A stretch of 64,000 nucleotides of DNA from Oscillospiraceae bacterium. GTDB taxonomy: Bacteria > Bacillota > Clostridia > Oscillospirales > Ruminococcaceae. The notes below the pieces were generated by a model. The model was given only the letters and a program-made list of their open reading frames with translations. It did not search any database and was not told the origin of the DNA. Location: NCBI GenBank assembly GCA_031260665.1, contig JAISLD010000022.1, forward strand, positions 1 through 64,000, in the 5' to 3' direction. The position numbers and the translations under genes are program-made. This document shows positions 25,485 through 35,463 of the stretch, one piece after another (position 1 is the first letter of the stretch; every line of letters starts with the position of its first letter).

Positions 25485-28400
25485 TCATTCTATTAAAAGA
25501 TTAAGCGCGTCAATGGGGCTTTCCCCGTTGTCGAGCGTTATTTTCGCCGCTGTTTTGCCGCCGAAGTCAAACGACAGCTTGCGGCCAAGCTTCTTTGCTC
25601 CGTTTCCCCACTTTTCTTTCTCAAATCGGTCGAATTTGCAGGTCAGCGTGTTCCCGTGCTGGATAATATCGTTGATTCCAAAAGCGCACGCCTTTGCTCG
25701 TATCAAAGCAACGCTTATCAGCCCGCGAACAGGTCGCGGCGGCTCGCCGTAACGGTCAATCAGCTCGTCAGTCACGTCAAACGCGTCGTCGTCGCTTGTT
25801 ATCTCCGCTATCCGTTTATAGCAGGCTATCCGCTGCGCTTGGTTCCCGATGTACTCCTCGGGGATAAACGCGTTGACTTTGATGTCAACCAAACATTCGG
25901 CTTCATTGTCGCTTTTCTCGCCGCCGTTTTGCTTCTCACTCACGGATTCCGACAACATCTTGAGATACAAGTCGTACCCGATTGCCGATAAATGCCCCGA
26001 CTGCCGCTCCCCAAGGATTGAACCCGCTCCCCTTATCTCAAGGTCTTTCATTGCAATACGAAAGCCGGAACCAAACCTTGTGAACTCTTTCACCGCTTCC
26101 AGTCGTTTGGTCGCGATTTCTGTCAGCAGTTTGCCCCGTTTGTAGGTGAAATAAGCGAAAGCGCGGCGGTTTGTGCGCCCAACTCTGCCGCGCAGCTGAT
26201 GAAGTTGCGCAAGTCCCATATAATCAGCGTTTTCAATCACGAGAGTGTTGGCGTTCGGCACATCGACGCCTGTTTCAATCAGCGTGGTGCAGACGAGAAC
26301 ATCTATCTCGCGGTCAAGAAGCCGCCGCCAGACTTCAAGCAAATCTTCTTCGCCCATTTTCCCGTGAGCCACACCGATTCTTGCGGTCGGGACGGCACGG
26401 TTCAGCGAAGCGGCACAGTCGAAAATCGTTTCTATCCGATTGTGAATGTAGTAAACCTGACCGTTTCGCCGCAGTTCTTTCTCGATTGCCGATGCGATAA
26501 CACCGAGGTCGTGTTCCACAACATAGGTTGTTATCGGCATACGGTCCTGTGGGGGCGTTTCGATTACGCTCATATCGCGGACGCCGCTCATCGCCATATT
26601 CAGTGTACGCGGGATTGGCGTCGCCGAGAGCGTCAGCAGGTCAACCCCCGCGAATATCTTCTTGAACCGTTCTTTATGCGTAACACCGAACCGCTGCTCC
26701 TCATCGATTATCGCAAGCCCAAGGTTTCGCCACTTCACGTCCTCTTGTATCAACCTGTGCGTCCCGATAACAAAGTCGGCTATCCCACGCTCCGCTCTTT
26801 CGATGGTTTCTTTTATTTCTTTGGGGGAACGAAAGCGGGATAACAGCTCGATGTTGAAGTTAAACCCCTCGAAGCGTTTGACCGCGGTTTGATAGTGTTG
26901 CCACGCAAGCACGGTGGTCGGGCAAAGAAGCGCAACCTGCTTGCCGTCTTGCAGCGCCTTGAACGCGGCGCGAAACGCAACCTCGGTCTTGCCGAAGCCA
27001 ACGTCGCCGCAAAGCAGTCGTTCCATTGGTCGCGGCGTTTCCATATCACGCTTGATTTCAAACGCCGAACGCATTTGGTCGTCCGTTTCGATGAATTGGA
27101 ATCGGTTTTCAAACTCGTTTTGCGCCGCTCCGTCTTTAGCAAACGCGTAACCTTTGCTTGCCATTCGTTGTTTGTAAAGCGCAATCAACTCATCGGCGAG
27201 TTCGTCAGCCGCCGCTTTCGCTCGCGACTTCGCTTTGGTCCACTGGTCAGTGTGAAGCTTCGACAGCTTGAAGCTGCCGCCGTCGGTGTTGCCGATGTAC
27301 CGCGAGAGCATATCGAGTTGCGTCACAGGCGTGTAAAGCACGTCGGTGCCTGCGTACTTCAGCTTGATATAGTCGCGGCTCACTCCGTCGTCCGTCAACT
27401 TCACCACTCCCTCAAACACGGCAATCCCGTGCGTGCGGTGGACCACGTAGTCGCCTTGGTTTATCTCGGTCAGGTTCTTTATCTCGCCCCGCTTTGCCGA
27501 GGCATGCGCCGCGTGTTCTTTCGGTTTTGGGGAATCACGCTCCGCTGTTCGTTCAGCGGCGGCGCGTGACGGCGCAAGCGCCAAGAAAGCGCACTTCGCG
27601 GTTGGGTAGTCATACCCCGACGTCGCTGTGCCGGGGATAACGTAGGCACGTTTGGCATACGCCTTGCCCGGGTTGCCGGCTGAAAAGTCGGCGGCGAACC
27701 CGTCTGTCCGCAAGTCGTCGGCAAGTTGCTTTGCCGCCTTGGTCGTCCCCCCCGCGATAATCACCGCGTACCCACGGGACAAAAGCCCCGACAGCTCCTC
27801 AGTGAGCAGCTTATATTCGCCGCTCCACGCCGAAAGCGACAACGCGTGCGTTTCGACAATCGCCGCGAGTTTCAGCTCGCCACCTCTCGCAAATATCTCA
27901 AGATAGGCACGGCAAAGAGAGGAAACCTTGTCGGCATACTCGCTCTTCGTCAGCATTTGCCGCTCAAGTCCTCGGCAGATTTCCCCTGCCTCAAGTTGCA
28001 GACGCAGATCTTCGTCAAACCGCGACAAAGCGGTGCGGTGCCCCTCTTCGGCGGCGATATGCTCGCAGATAATCACATCGGCCACATAATCAAACGCGGT
28101 AGCCACGGCGTCGTAACAAATCGCGTGGTACTTCGACGGGTTCTTCGGCGGCAACCCGCCCTCAAGCCGGTCGAGGTCAGCAAGGAGTTTCTCGCGCACC
28201 TGTGTGGCTTTGACCCCACGTGCTTTTGCTGTCAATGCGTTTAGGTTAACGGCAAGTTTGTCGTGGTCAAACACGAACTCCATTGCAGGCACGATTTCGC
28301 AAAACTTCACCGTGTCGATTCGCCGCTGTGTTTCGGTGTCAAACACCGACACCGTGTCCACCTCATCGCCGTACAGCTCAATCCGCACGGGGTTCTCGCC

Positions 28401-28958
28401 CTGAACCGCAAACACATCGATGATATCGCCGCGAATTGAAAACTGCCCCGCACCACTCACCAAGTCGGCGCGTTCATAACCCAGCCGCGTCAGCTGTTCG
28501 GCAAAGCCCGTGGTCGTCAACGAGTCGTTCGGGCTGACTTTTATCGTCTTTTCACGGAGTAAACCTTTTGGGATTGTCACCTGCGAAGCCGATTCTGCGG
28601 TAGCGACGGCAATCGCGAGTTTGCCGCCGAGAAGCCCGTGCAGAACCGTCAGCCGCCGCCGTTCGTACTCATCTGCCACGGTTTCGATGTTGCCGAGGTT
28701 GATGTCACGTGCGGGAAGCACCGCCGACACGACACCACCGCTGAAGAAGTTGATGTCGTCAACAAGGCGCGACGCTTCGCTTTCGGTCGACACAATCACC
28801 AGTAAAGGCTTATGGGTTGACACCAAACCCGACAGGAAATGCGCCTTGTGTATGTGCGAAAGCCCCGTCACCATGACAGGGTAGGGCTCGTCGCCAAACG
28901 TCGTGTTTAAGCGCACAAATTCGGGCAAAAGGCCTGCTATATTAGTGAAATACTGCAT
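25485..28958 (-). CDS. mfd: transcription-repair coupling factor
   Basis: 1157 residues, full length. It has N-terminal UvrB-homology domains, the RNA-polymerase-interacting region near TEINQGDYVVHRTHGIAVFEG (about 490-510), superfamily 2 helicase motifs LLCGDVGFGKTEVAFRA and DEEQRFGV, and the C-terminal TRCF domain. It displaces stalled RNA polymerase and recruits UvrA to lesions in transcribed strands. It ends the long minus-strand run that begins at 36.86 kb. No clear Shine-Dalgarno sequence precedes its ATG. Confidence 0.96.
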   Translation of the reverse strand: MQYFTNIAGLLPEFVRLNTTFGDEPYPVMVTGLSHIHKAHFLSGLVSTHKPLLVIVSTESEASRLVDDINFFSGGVVSAVLPARDINLGNIETVADEYERRRLTVLHGLLGGKLAIAVATAESASQVTIPKGLLREKTIKVSPNDSLTTTGFAEQLTRLGYERADLVSGAGQFSIRGDIIDVFAVQGENPVRIELYGDEVDTVSVFDTETQRRIDTVKFCEIVPAMEFVFDHDKLAVNLNALTAKARGVKATQVREKLLADLDRLEGGLPPKNPSKYHAICYDAVATAFDYVADVIICEHIAAEEGHRTALSRFDEDLRLQLEAGEICRGLERQMLTKSEYADKVSSLCRAYLEIFARGGELKLAAIVETHALSLSAWSGEYKLLTEELSGLLSRGYAVIIAGGTTKAAKQLADDLRTDGFAADFSAGNPGKAYAKRAYVIPGTATSGYDYPTAKCAFLALAPSRAAAERTAERDSPKPKEHAAHASAKRGEIKNLTEINQGDYVVHRTHGIAVFEGVVKLTDDGVSRDYIKLKYAGTDVLYTPVTQLDMLSRYIGNTDGGSFKLSKLHTDQWTKAKSRAKAAADELADELIALYKQRMASKGYAFAKDGAAQNEFENRFQFIETDDQMRSAFEIKRDMETPRPMERLLCGDVGFGKTEVAFRAAFKALQDGKQVALLCPTTVLAWQHYQTAVKRFEGFNFNIELLSRFRSPKEIKETIERAERGIADFVIGTHRLIQEDVKWRNLGLAIIDEEQRFGVTHKERFKKIFAGVDLLTLSATPIPRTLNMAMSGVRDMSVIETPPQDRMPITTYVVEHDLGVIASAIEKELRRNGQVYYIHNRIETIFDCAASLNRAVPTARIGVAHGKMGEEDLLEVWRRLLDREIDVLVCTTLIETGVDVPNANTLVIENADYMGLAQLHQLRGRVGRTNRRAFAYFTYKRGKLLTEIATKRLEAVKEFTRFGSGFRIAMKDLEIRGAGSILGERQSGHLSAIGYDLYLKMLSESVSEKQNGGEKSDNEAECLVDIKVNAFIPEEYIGNQAQRIACYKRIAEITSDDDAFDVTDELIDRYGEPPRPVRGLISVALIRAKACAFGINDIIQHGNTLTCKFDRFEKEKWGNGAKKLGRKLSFDFGGKTAAKITLDNGESPIDALNLLIE

Positions 28959-28989
28959 TAAATAAGGCTTTCATACGTGTAAAGTTATA

Positions 28990-30234
28990 TCAGTTTACAT
29001 ATAAATTGGCGATTGCTTTGAGCAGAGCATACCGTGCGGAGTGGAACTCCACGCCCCCTTGGACGTAAACCGCGTAAGGTTTACACATCGGTGCGTCTGC
29101 TGAAATGTCGGCGGAACTCCCTGCCGCGAACGCGCCTGCCGCCATAATTATCTCCCGGTCGTAGCCCGGCATCGCCCACGGTTCGGGCGTGAGGTGCGAG
29201 TCAATGAAGCACCCCGACTGCACACCGCGGCAAAACGCGCAGAGTTTCTCGGGCGTGCCGAGCGTAATCCGCGAAATCACAGGCTCATTCTCGCCGTGGT
29301 CAACGTGATAGCCGAGTAAACCCATTGTGGTTGACAGCCACAGGCGCGTCCGCATAATGTTGGCGGTTGCGGCGGCTGCCTTCGACAGACCGAGCAGTAT
29401 GTTTTTCGTTTGCCCGAGAGAACAGCCGGCTTCTTTGCCGATACCCACTGAAGTCAAGCGGTTCGCGGCAAACTGCACCGCAATTTTTGTCCCGCAGATG
29501 TACGCGCCCGTGTCGGCAATCCCGGCCCCCGCGTTCTTGATTAGGCTGCCGACAACGAGGTCGGCACGCGGCTCGGTGGCTTCGGTGAACTCGCCGTAGC
29601 AATTGTCAACAACCGTAAACACATCGGGGTTGACAGCCTTAACCGTGTCTGCTATGCGGTTTATCTCATCAACCGTGAGCGTTCGGCGGCTTTGGTATCC
29701 ACACGAACGCTGAATGTAAACCACTTTGGCTTTACGGCACTCTTGTCGGATTAAATCGTAGTTCGGCTCACCCTCAGATGTCAACTGAATTTGGTTGTAA
29801 GCAATGCCGTACTCTTTCAGCGAGCCGCCGCTTTCGCCGCTTATAACGTCGCTTAATGTGTCATAAGGTGCGCCCGTAACCGCAAGAAGCGTGTCACCGC
29901 CACGCAAACAGGCAAACAACGCGGTCGAGAGGGCGTGCGTTCCGCTGACAAAGTTGTGCCGCACCAACGCGTCCTCCGTGCCAAACACCCTCGCGAAAAC
30001 GCGGTCGGTCTTATCTCGTCCCGCGTCGCCGTAGCCGTAGCCGTTTGTCCCACACAAATCAGCGGCGGACACAGCCTCGGCGATAAACGCCTCGAGAACC
30101 TTTATGCTGTTTTGTTCGCAAATATTCTCTATCGTTTCAAGTCGCCGATTAGAGGTGTAAACCTCGTTTGCTTTACAGATGTGCGCGGTCACTTCCGCAG
30201 GGATTTTCAGTTTTTCGCAGATGTTTTTCAGCAT
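28990..30234 (-). CDS. methionine gamma-lyase-family PLP enzyme (aluminium-resistance type)
   Basis: 414 residues, a cystathionine beta-lyase/methionine gamma-lyase-like fold of the Met_gamma_lyase (formerly aluminium resistance) family, common in Firmicutes. Clear family blocks are GYGYGDAGRDKTDRVFARVF, FVSGTHALSTALFA, the PLP lysine in VVGSLIKNAGAG, and QRSCGYQSRRTLTV. The true substrate of the family is not settled. AGG within the end of the upstream GNAT gene serves as ribosome-binding site. Confidence 0.88.
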   Translation of the reverse strand: MLKNICEKLKIPAEVTAHICKANEVYTSNRRLETIENICEQNSIKVLEAFIAEAVSAADLCGTNGYGYGDAGRDKTDRVFARVFGTEDALVRHNFVSGTHALSTALFACLRGGDTLLAVTGAPYDTLSDVISGESGGSLKEYGIAYNQIQLTSEGEPNYDLIRQECRKAKVVYIQRSCGYQSRRTLTVDEINRIADTVKAVNPDVFTVVDNCYGEFTEATEPRADLVVGSLIKNAGAGIADTGAYICGTKIAVQFAANRLTSVGIGKEAGCSLGQTKNILLGLSKAAAATANIMRTRLWLSTTMGLLGYHVDHGENEPVISRITLGTPEKLCAFCRGVQSGCFIDSHLTPEPWAMPGYDREIIMAAGAFAAGSSADISADAPMCKPYAVYVQGGVEFHSARYALLKAIANLYVN

Positions 30235-30236
30235 AA

Positions 30237-30971
30237 TTATGTAAACCTATATATATTTACAGCTTGTCCGATTTTTTCAAAACCGTTTTTTTGATAGAAA
30301 GTCAGCCGTTCGTCACGGCAAATCAGCAACACACGTTTGCGTTTTCTTCGATAAAACTCGCAGACATTGTTCAGCATTTTGCTTGCGTAACCTTTGCCGC
30401 GATACGCCGTTTCGGTGGCGACTTGCGTCAAGAAAACGCTCGTTTCGTTCTCAAAAAGCGCAGTAACCGTGGCGTGGTTTTCATAAAGAAACGTTGTGGT
30501 AATGCCCTTTTCCACGCGACTCGTCACATCAGAAAGCCACGGTTCGCGGTTGACAGCAAAATCATTTTCCAAAATGTCAAATACTTTTTCAAGCCCCGAA
30601 TTAACTGTAAACTCATGTAGATTTACATTTATTTCGGGGTTATTCGCGGTATAAACCATTAAATGATTATAAAGTCTTTTTGGTTTACAGTACGGTTCAA
30701 GCGCAAGCATAACCGCAGGCTCGCAGAGTCCCGTGCCCGCGTTTATTTCCGTCAAAAACGCCACCGTTTCTTCCGCGTCAAACTCGCCGCCCAAATGCTC
30801 CAGTACAAAGTCCGTGCCGACCGTAGCAATGAGAAGCGCGCCGTCTTGGATATAAAAGTGCGCAAGTCGTGACGACACGCCGTAGGTTGCAAACAGCGCG
30901 TTTATCTTGCCGCCGAACAACTCGGTGCGTGTCTTTGCAAAGTCTGCGACGTCCTCTATCAGTCTAACCAT
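30237..30971 (-). CDS. GNAT-family N-acetyltransferase
   Basis: About 244 residues from MVRLIEDVADF, which overlaps the end of the M42 gene by eight bases and has GGAGG upstream; the longer ORF start lies inside M42. The C-terminal half has the acetyl-CoA motif TAYRGKGYASKML. The N-terminal half (about 1-120) is a diverged second domain. The substrate is unknown. Confidence 0.8.
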   Translation of the reverse strand: MVRLIEDVADFAKTRTELFGGKINALFATYGVSSRLAHFYIQDGALLIATVGTDFVLEHLGGEFDAEETVAFLTEINAGTGLCEPAVMLALEPYCKPKRLYNHLMVYTANNPEINVNLHEFTVNSGLEKVFDILENDFAVNREPWLSDVTSRVEKGITTTFLYENHATVTALFENETSVFLTQVATETAYRGKGYASKMLNNVCEFYRRKRKRVLLICRDERLTFYQKNGFEKIGQAVNIYRFT

Positions 30972-31983
30972 AGACGGGCAGTTCCTCCGCAAGGGCACAG
31001 GCAAGCCGTTTTGTCGCTGTAAAGTCGTCAAGGTTGACAACGCAGCTCGGTGTGTGCAGGTACCTGCAAGGTGCTGACAACGCGATGACCTTTACACCAC
31101 TTGCGCTCTCTTGAATCACCCCTGCATCATTCCCGCCCGCAATCTTCGTCTTGGTCTGGTTTGGAATCGACAGCTTGTCGGCAAGCCGCCTTGTGTAGGC
31201 GTAAAGCTCGCGGTCATACACCGTGCGCCCGTCCGCAAACGACACGACAACCCCCTCGCCGAGCCGCGTTATCTGCTCCGCGCCCTTCGTGTCGGGGATA
31301 TCGCACGCCGTGGTCGTTTCAAGCACCACGGCGATGTCCGGCTTCAGGGTGAACGCCGCTGTCGTCGCACCACGCGTGCCGATTTCCTCTTGCGTGGTGA
31401 ACGCGCAGGTTATGCCGTAGGGCAACTCGCTGTTCAGCAGTCCGATTAAAATCGCACAACCAAGCCTATCGTCCACCGCTTTCCCGCAGAACGCGTGTTC
31501 ACCAAACTCTGCCGCGTCGTTATCAAACACCGCCGTATCGCCAAGCGCAACCTGTAAATCTTCTTTGGTTGACACGCCGGTATCACACCAAAGGTCTGTC
31601 AACTTCGGTTGCTTGTCAGCTTCGTCTTTGCCGCGCAAGAGGTGAACAGGCTTGCCACCGATTACACCGCGCACCCCGTTGCCAAACCGCACGCGCCTCC
31701 CGAAGCAAACATCATCGTTGATTCCGCCGACTGCAGATAGTTTAATGAATCCCGTTTTGTCAATATATCGCGCCACAAAGCCAACCTCGTCCATGTGAGC
31801 GGCAAACATAACGCGATTCTTCGCTTGTTCACGCCCTTTTTTCTCGACAAGCAGGTTGCCGAGAGGGTCAACGCGGTAGGTCACGTCTGTTGCGGTCAGC
31901 TTCGATATAATCAGCTGACGCACAGCCGCTTCGTCGCCCGACGTGCCGTCGGCGGCGCACAACTCTTTAAGTAAATCTGTCAT
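30964..31983 (-). CDS. M42-family metallopeptidase, copy 2
   Basis: 339 residues from MTDLLKEL with GAGGG upstream; the ORF is 15 codons longer. Di-metal aminopeptidase features: AHMDEVGF (metal His and Asp), GKAVDDRLGC (bridging Asp), TTQEEIGTRG (catalytic Glu pair) and a C-terminal PCRYLHTPSC (last metal His). Family members form tetrahedral dodecamers that trim peptides; some are glucanases. It lies one base after another M42 gene. Confidence 0.9.
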   Translation of the reverse strand: MTDLLKELCAADGTSGDEAAVRQLIISKLTATDVTYRVDPLGNLLVEKKGREQAKNRVMFAAHMDEVGFVARYIDKTGFIKLSAVGGINDDVCFGRRVRFGNGVRGVIGGKPVHLLRGKDEADKQPKLTDLWCDTGVSTKEDLQVALGDTAVFDNDAAEFGEHAFCGKAVDDRLGCAILIGLLNSELPYGITCAFTTQEEIGTRGATTAAFTLKPDIAVVLETTTACDIPDTKGAEQITRLGEGVVVSFADGRTVYDRELYAYTRRLADKLSIPNQTKTKIAGGNDAGVIQESASGVKVIALSAPCRYLHTPSCVVNLDDFTATKRLACALAEELPVYG

Positions 31984-31984
31984 T

Positions 31985-32971
31985 TTATCCCTCAATGAAC
32001 GCCGCGATACATCTCGCCGTGTTTTCAATGTCGGTCACGTCCGCCACCTCAACCGCCGTGTGCATATTGCGAATCGGGATTGACAACAGCGCGGTGCGGA
32101 TTCCCCCGCGTGACTTGTTGATGTCGTCGGCGTTTGTCCCCGTTTTCCCCGACATAACCTCAACATTGAACGGAATTTGTTCACGTTCACAGGTTGCTTT
32201 CATTTCAGAAAACAACGCGGCGTCAAGCACAGGCGACCGCCCCAGCATGACTCCGCTGCCAAGTGGCGCGGTTTCTTCTTCGCTTGTGGCGGGGCATTTG
32301 CCGAAACTCACGTCCACCGCAACAGCGAAGTCCGCTTTTGAACGAAACGCCGCGACTGTCGCTCCCGCGCCGCCTGTTTCTTCCATGACGCTGAAGCAAA
32401 CGCGCAGATTATACTTAATGTGTTTTTCTTTAAGTAAATACATCGCGTATAACACCGCCACAACTCCCGCACGGTCGTCAATCGCTTTCCCCGTGTAAAC
32501 ATTCCCCGTCAACCGAACAAACGAAACATCAGGCGTGATAAAATCGCCGAGTGACACACGCTTCTCAAGTTCCGCTTTGCTGTATCCCGTGTCGATAAAC
32601 AGGTCGTCAAGTGAAACCGACTTGCCCGTGTCTTTCTTCACGTGGGGCGGCTGTGTGCAAACCACGCCGCGAATGTTCTCGCTTCCGTGGATTGTCACTG
32701 CTGAAGCGGGCAGGGTGCGCGTGTCAACACCGCCGCGTTTGCCCGGCTTGACAAAGCCGTTCTCATCGATATACGTTACCACCAAGCCTATCTCGTCTAT
32801 ATGCGCGTCAAGCAGCAGCGTTGGCTTGTCCTCTCCGCTGAAGAACGTACCGCAGACACTGCCGAGCGGGTCAATATCAACGTCAGAGCCAAGCAAGCGA
32901 AGCTGATTTGCCGCAATGTCAGCGGGGTTGTCAGCTTCGCAAAGTGATTTAAGAAGTTCGCTTATATTCAT
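31985..32971 (-). CDS. M42-family metallopeptidase, copy 1
   Basis: 328 residues. The di-metal site is seen as DAHIDEIGLV, GKAIDDRAGV, SVMEETGGAGA and IPIRNMHTAVE. It is clearly diverged from the gene downstream, so the pair is an old duplication, and mixed complexes of two M42 subunits are possible (inference). GGAG precedes the ATG; four bases separate it from the gene upstream. Confidence 0.9.
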   Translation of the reverse strand: MNISELLKSLCEADNPADIAANQLRLLGSDVDIDPLGSVCGTFFSGEDKPTLLLDAHIDEIGLVVTYIDENGFVKPGKRGGVDTRTLPASAVTIHGSENIRGVVCTQPPHVKKDTGKSVSLDDLFIDTGYSKAELEKRVSLGDFITPDVSFVRLTGNVYTGKAIDDRAGVVAVLYAMYLLKEKHIKYNLRVCFSVMEETGGAGATVAAFRSKADFAVAVDVSFGKCPATSEEETAPLGSGVMLGRSPVLDAALFSEMKATCEREQIPFNVEVMSGKTGTNADDINKSRGGIRTALLSIPIRNMHTAVEVADVTDIENTARCIAAFIEG

Positions 32972-32975
32972 TGAT

Positions 32976-34223
32976 TTACTCCATCAAAAAGCCGTTCAGT
33001 CCAAGCGACTTCGCCGCTTCAGCGAAGCTCGCAAGCTCCGCGTTGGTGAACTGCGTGTGGTTGACAGCGGCAAGGAGGGTGTACCCTGCGGCATTCTTCT
33101 TTGCCGCCTTGAAGTACGCCTCGACTCGTTCTTTCGTACCATTTGGCAAAGCAAATGTGCCACCCCCCGATATGCTCACTTCTTCAGCCGAACCGTTGTT
33201 CTGAAACTTCAGCAGTAACGCGGCGATTTCAAGCGACTTGTCACGCCGCGAGAGAATCTCGGCGGTGTCGGGCAGCGCCGGGTTTGCCGCGTCAGCCGCC
33301 GACATTTCTATATAGATATCGGCGCCGTTTGCCGCCGCTTTTATGCTCTTGCAGACTTCCGTCAACGCGGCGGCACGCTTTGCCTTGTCCGCTATTTCAG
33401 GTCGGAGAACCTTGTAGTCATACGGGATAAACTCGGGATACTGAAGCCCCGTCAGCACAACGTGCTTGAACCCTGCGGCCGTCACTTCCGCCGTGATATC
33501 GGCGAGATACGCTTTCGTTCCGTCACGGAACGGGTCGTTCCAGAGTTTGCCGCCGTTTGCCGCCGTGTCGTCCAACCAGTTGCTGTCCTCGCTTTCAAAG
33601 CGATAGCAGGTGTCGTCAACATCACGGCCCGCTCCGCTGTCTTTCAGCGTGCTGATTGCCGCCACAGCGACAAGCCCGCTCTCCTCGATTGCCGCCCGTA
33701 TCTCATCAAGCGGCATTGTGCTTTTGACAAGCTGCGTGCCTTTTGCGTACTTGCTGTTCGTCAGATACCAAAGCGAGCCGTCAGCGGACTTCAGCTCCGC
33801 CACAGCGTAGTCATAGCCGCTTTGTTTCGCCTGAAGCGCATAAGACGTGAGCGACGTGCGGTTTGACAGCACGCTTGACGGAAGCAGCAGTCCCATTCCC
33901 CCAAGCGTTTGCTTCTCCGGCTTGTCTTTAGATTCAGGGCTTGTTGTGCCGACAGAATCGCTATTATCTGCGGGTTCTTCACTCGGAACTATATCTTCAA
34001 GGTCAGGTGGCGGTGACCACACAAGCTCTTGGTCGTCCACACCTTGCTCGTCCTCGATTACAAACCTCTGAATCACCTTCGCGGCTAAAAATCCGCCCAC
34101 ACCAAGCGCACTCACTAAAATCACAGTGAGTGCTATCTCAAGAAATACCCTGCCTTTGCTCTTTCGTTTAGGGTAAAGGCTGTACTTTCTTCGTTTGACG
34201 TGAAGTCCTCGCTTTTGTTTCAT
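32976..34223 (-). CDS. membrane-anchored glycoside-hydrolase-like (DUF4015-type) protein
   Basis: 415 residues from MKQKRGLHV; this ATG overlaps the stop of the RnfA-like gene (ATGA). A basic cytosolic tail precedes one membrane helix (about 30-53), an acidic/Ser-rich linker (about 60-110) and a TIM-barrel-like domain (about 115-415). LWNDPFRDGTKAYLADITAE and FKHVVLTGLQYPEF match the DUF4015 putative glycosidase pattern, but the usual FDYIRFP acidic position reads LTGLQYP. The enzyme may be inactive or use another residue. Family assignment rests on pattern recall. Confidence 0.65.
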   Translation of the reverse strand: MKQKRGLHVKRRKYSLYPKRKSKGRVFLEIALTVILVSALGVGGFLAAKVIQRFVIEDEQGVDDQELVWSPPPDLEDIVPSEEPADNSDSVGTTSPESKDKPEKQTLGGMGLLLPSSVLSNRTSLTSYALQAKQSGYDYAVAELKSADGSLWYLTNSKYAKGTQLVKSTMPLDEIRAAIEESGLVAVAAISTLKDSGAGRDVDDTCYRFESEDSNWLDDTAANGGKLWNDPFRDGTKAYLADITAEVTAAGFKHVVLTGLQYPEFIPYDYKVLRPEIADKAKRAAALTEVCKSIKAAANGADIYIEMSAADAANPALPDTAEILSRRDKSLEIAALLLKFQNNGSAEEVSISGGGTFALPNGTKERVEAYFKAAKKNAAGYTLLAAVNHTQFTNAELASFAEAAKSLGLNGFLME

Positions 34224-34804
34224 ATAGTAGTTGAATATCCTATAAACGCATAAAGTGCAAGCGACACGCACCCAATGTACAGCATACTTATCGGGAAACC
34301 GCGAAACGCTTTCGGCACAAGCTCACTGTGCAGGCGCGAGTACGCGATTCTAAGCATAAACCCCGCGAACAAGAAGCCAACGCCTGTGCCGAAGCCATAA
34401 GCTGCCGCCGCGTACCAAGTGTCGGTCAGCCGAGGCGCAAGAAACATCGCGCCTATCACCGCACAGTTGAACACCGAGAGGTGCGCGTAGGGGCGTATCC
34501 GCTTGAACAGCGACGGCGACACGCGCCATATCGTAAAAAGCGACGCCATATACAGCACCGATACTATAATTATAAACAACAGCGGCTGAAATATGCTGTA
34601 ATACTTTTCTGTCCCAAAGTGTTGCCGCAGAAAAAATGCCCCGACTGCCCCAAGCGACGAAGCGGCGGTGATAACGAGGGCGAACACAGCGGTTTTCTTC
34701 ATATCACGTGCGGAATAAATCAGCACGTTTATGCCGAGCGCACGTTCAAACACGGAGTTCTGCAGAAGTATCGCGACGAGGGAAGCGGTGATTATCTCGG
34801 TCAA
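34220..34804 (-). CDS. RnfA/NqrE-like membrane protein lacking one cluster cysteine
   Basis: 194 residues, six membrane helices, the usual RnfA size. Family landmarks are present: KK after the first helix, SPSLFKRIRPYAHLSVFNCAVIGA, YGFGTGVGF, and VPKAFRGFPISML near the end. Real RnfA has a conserved GLCP/GICP cysteine that, with the TNCAVLG cysteine, holds a membrane [2Fe-2S] cluster. Here the first position reads GINVL, while NCAVIG is kept. It lies 14 bases after the RnfE-like gene. Confidence 0.82.
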   Translation of the reverse strand: MTEIITASLVAILLQNSVFERALGINVLIYSARDMKKTAVFALVITAASSLGAVGAFFLRQHFGTEKYYSIFQPLLFIIIVSVLYMASLFTIWRVSPSLFKRIRPYAHLSVFNCAVIGAMFLAPRLTDTWYAAAAYGFGTGVGFLFAGFMLRIAYSRLHSELVPKAFRGFPISMLYIGCVSLALYAFIGYSTTI

Positions 34805-34818
34805 AGGTTTACCTCAAG

Positions 34819-35463
34819 TTACTTTTTTCTCTCAGCTGTTTCTCTCACTTTTGCAAGGCGGGCAAGCCCGGCATAACCGGCGCGAAACGTCGCTGCAAGG
34901 AATCCGATAAGCAAAAATCCGCCGAACGCGGTTTCAAGTGCCGGGACCTGAAAAGGCGGCGACAGAGGAAGCCAGCCTATGCTGAAGTTGACAAGAGCGT
35001 CACGAAGAGCGCCCAGCAGGATACAAACTGCGGCAAACCCGACGATATACCCAAGCAGAACCCGAAGCATACGAAGCGGCGGGTCGTGGACAAACCGCGT
35101 TTGCGTTTTCGACAAGATGAGCGGATTGACGACCAAGACAGGGAGGAACACCCCGACAGCGTCAGTCGCGGACGCGCCGAGCAGCTTGTTTGTGAGCAGG
35201 AGAGCAGGCGCGTAAAGCAGAGCGGCGACAATCGCGTAGATAGGCACACGAACCGCATACGACAGCCTTGTCGATATAAAACGGCAGAGAATGACAGACG
35301 GCGCGGTTATCAGCGCAAACATCAGCGAGATGACTAAAGCGTTGCTGAAGTCGGTCGCTCCTGCCGCAACAGGACCGACAAGCCAGCCACTCGACAGCAC
35401 CAAGTTCTTTCGGACATAGCCCTCGCTTGTTTTCAGCGAAAGCTGATAGTTGTTGTTATCCAT
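34819..35463 (-). CDS. RnfE/NqrD-like membrane protein without the cluster cysteines
   Basis: 214 residues with six membrane helices. RnfE landmarks are VRVPIYAIVAALL, GVFLPVLVVNPLILSKTQ and LLGALRDAL, matching VRIPvfIvIIA, GIFIPLIVVNCIILGRAE and LlGaiREiLG. Both cysteines expected in RnfE (GLCP and VVNC) are absent; the second is Pro. The only Cys residues lie elsewhere (VILCRF, AVCILL). A basic C-terminal tail is present. The ATG abuts the stop of the RnfD-like gene. Confidence 0.82.
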   Translation of the reverse strand: MDNNNYQLSLKTSEGYVRKNLVLSSGWLVGPVAAGATDFSNALVISLMFALITAPSVILCRFISTRLSYAVRVPIYAIVAALLYAPALLLTNKLLGASATDAVGVFLPVLVVNPLILSKTQTRFVHDPPLRMLRVLLGYIVGFAAVCILLGALRDALVNFSIGWLPLSPPFQVPALETAFGGFLLIGFLAATFRAGYAGLARLAKVRETAERKK

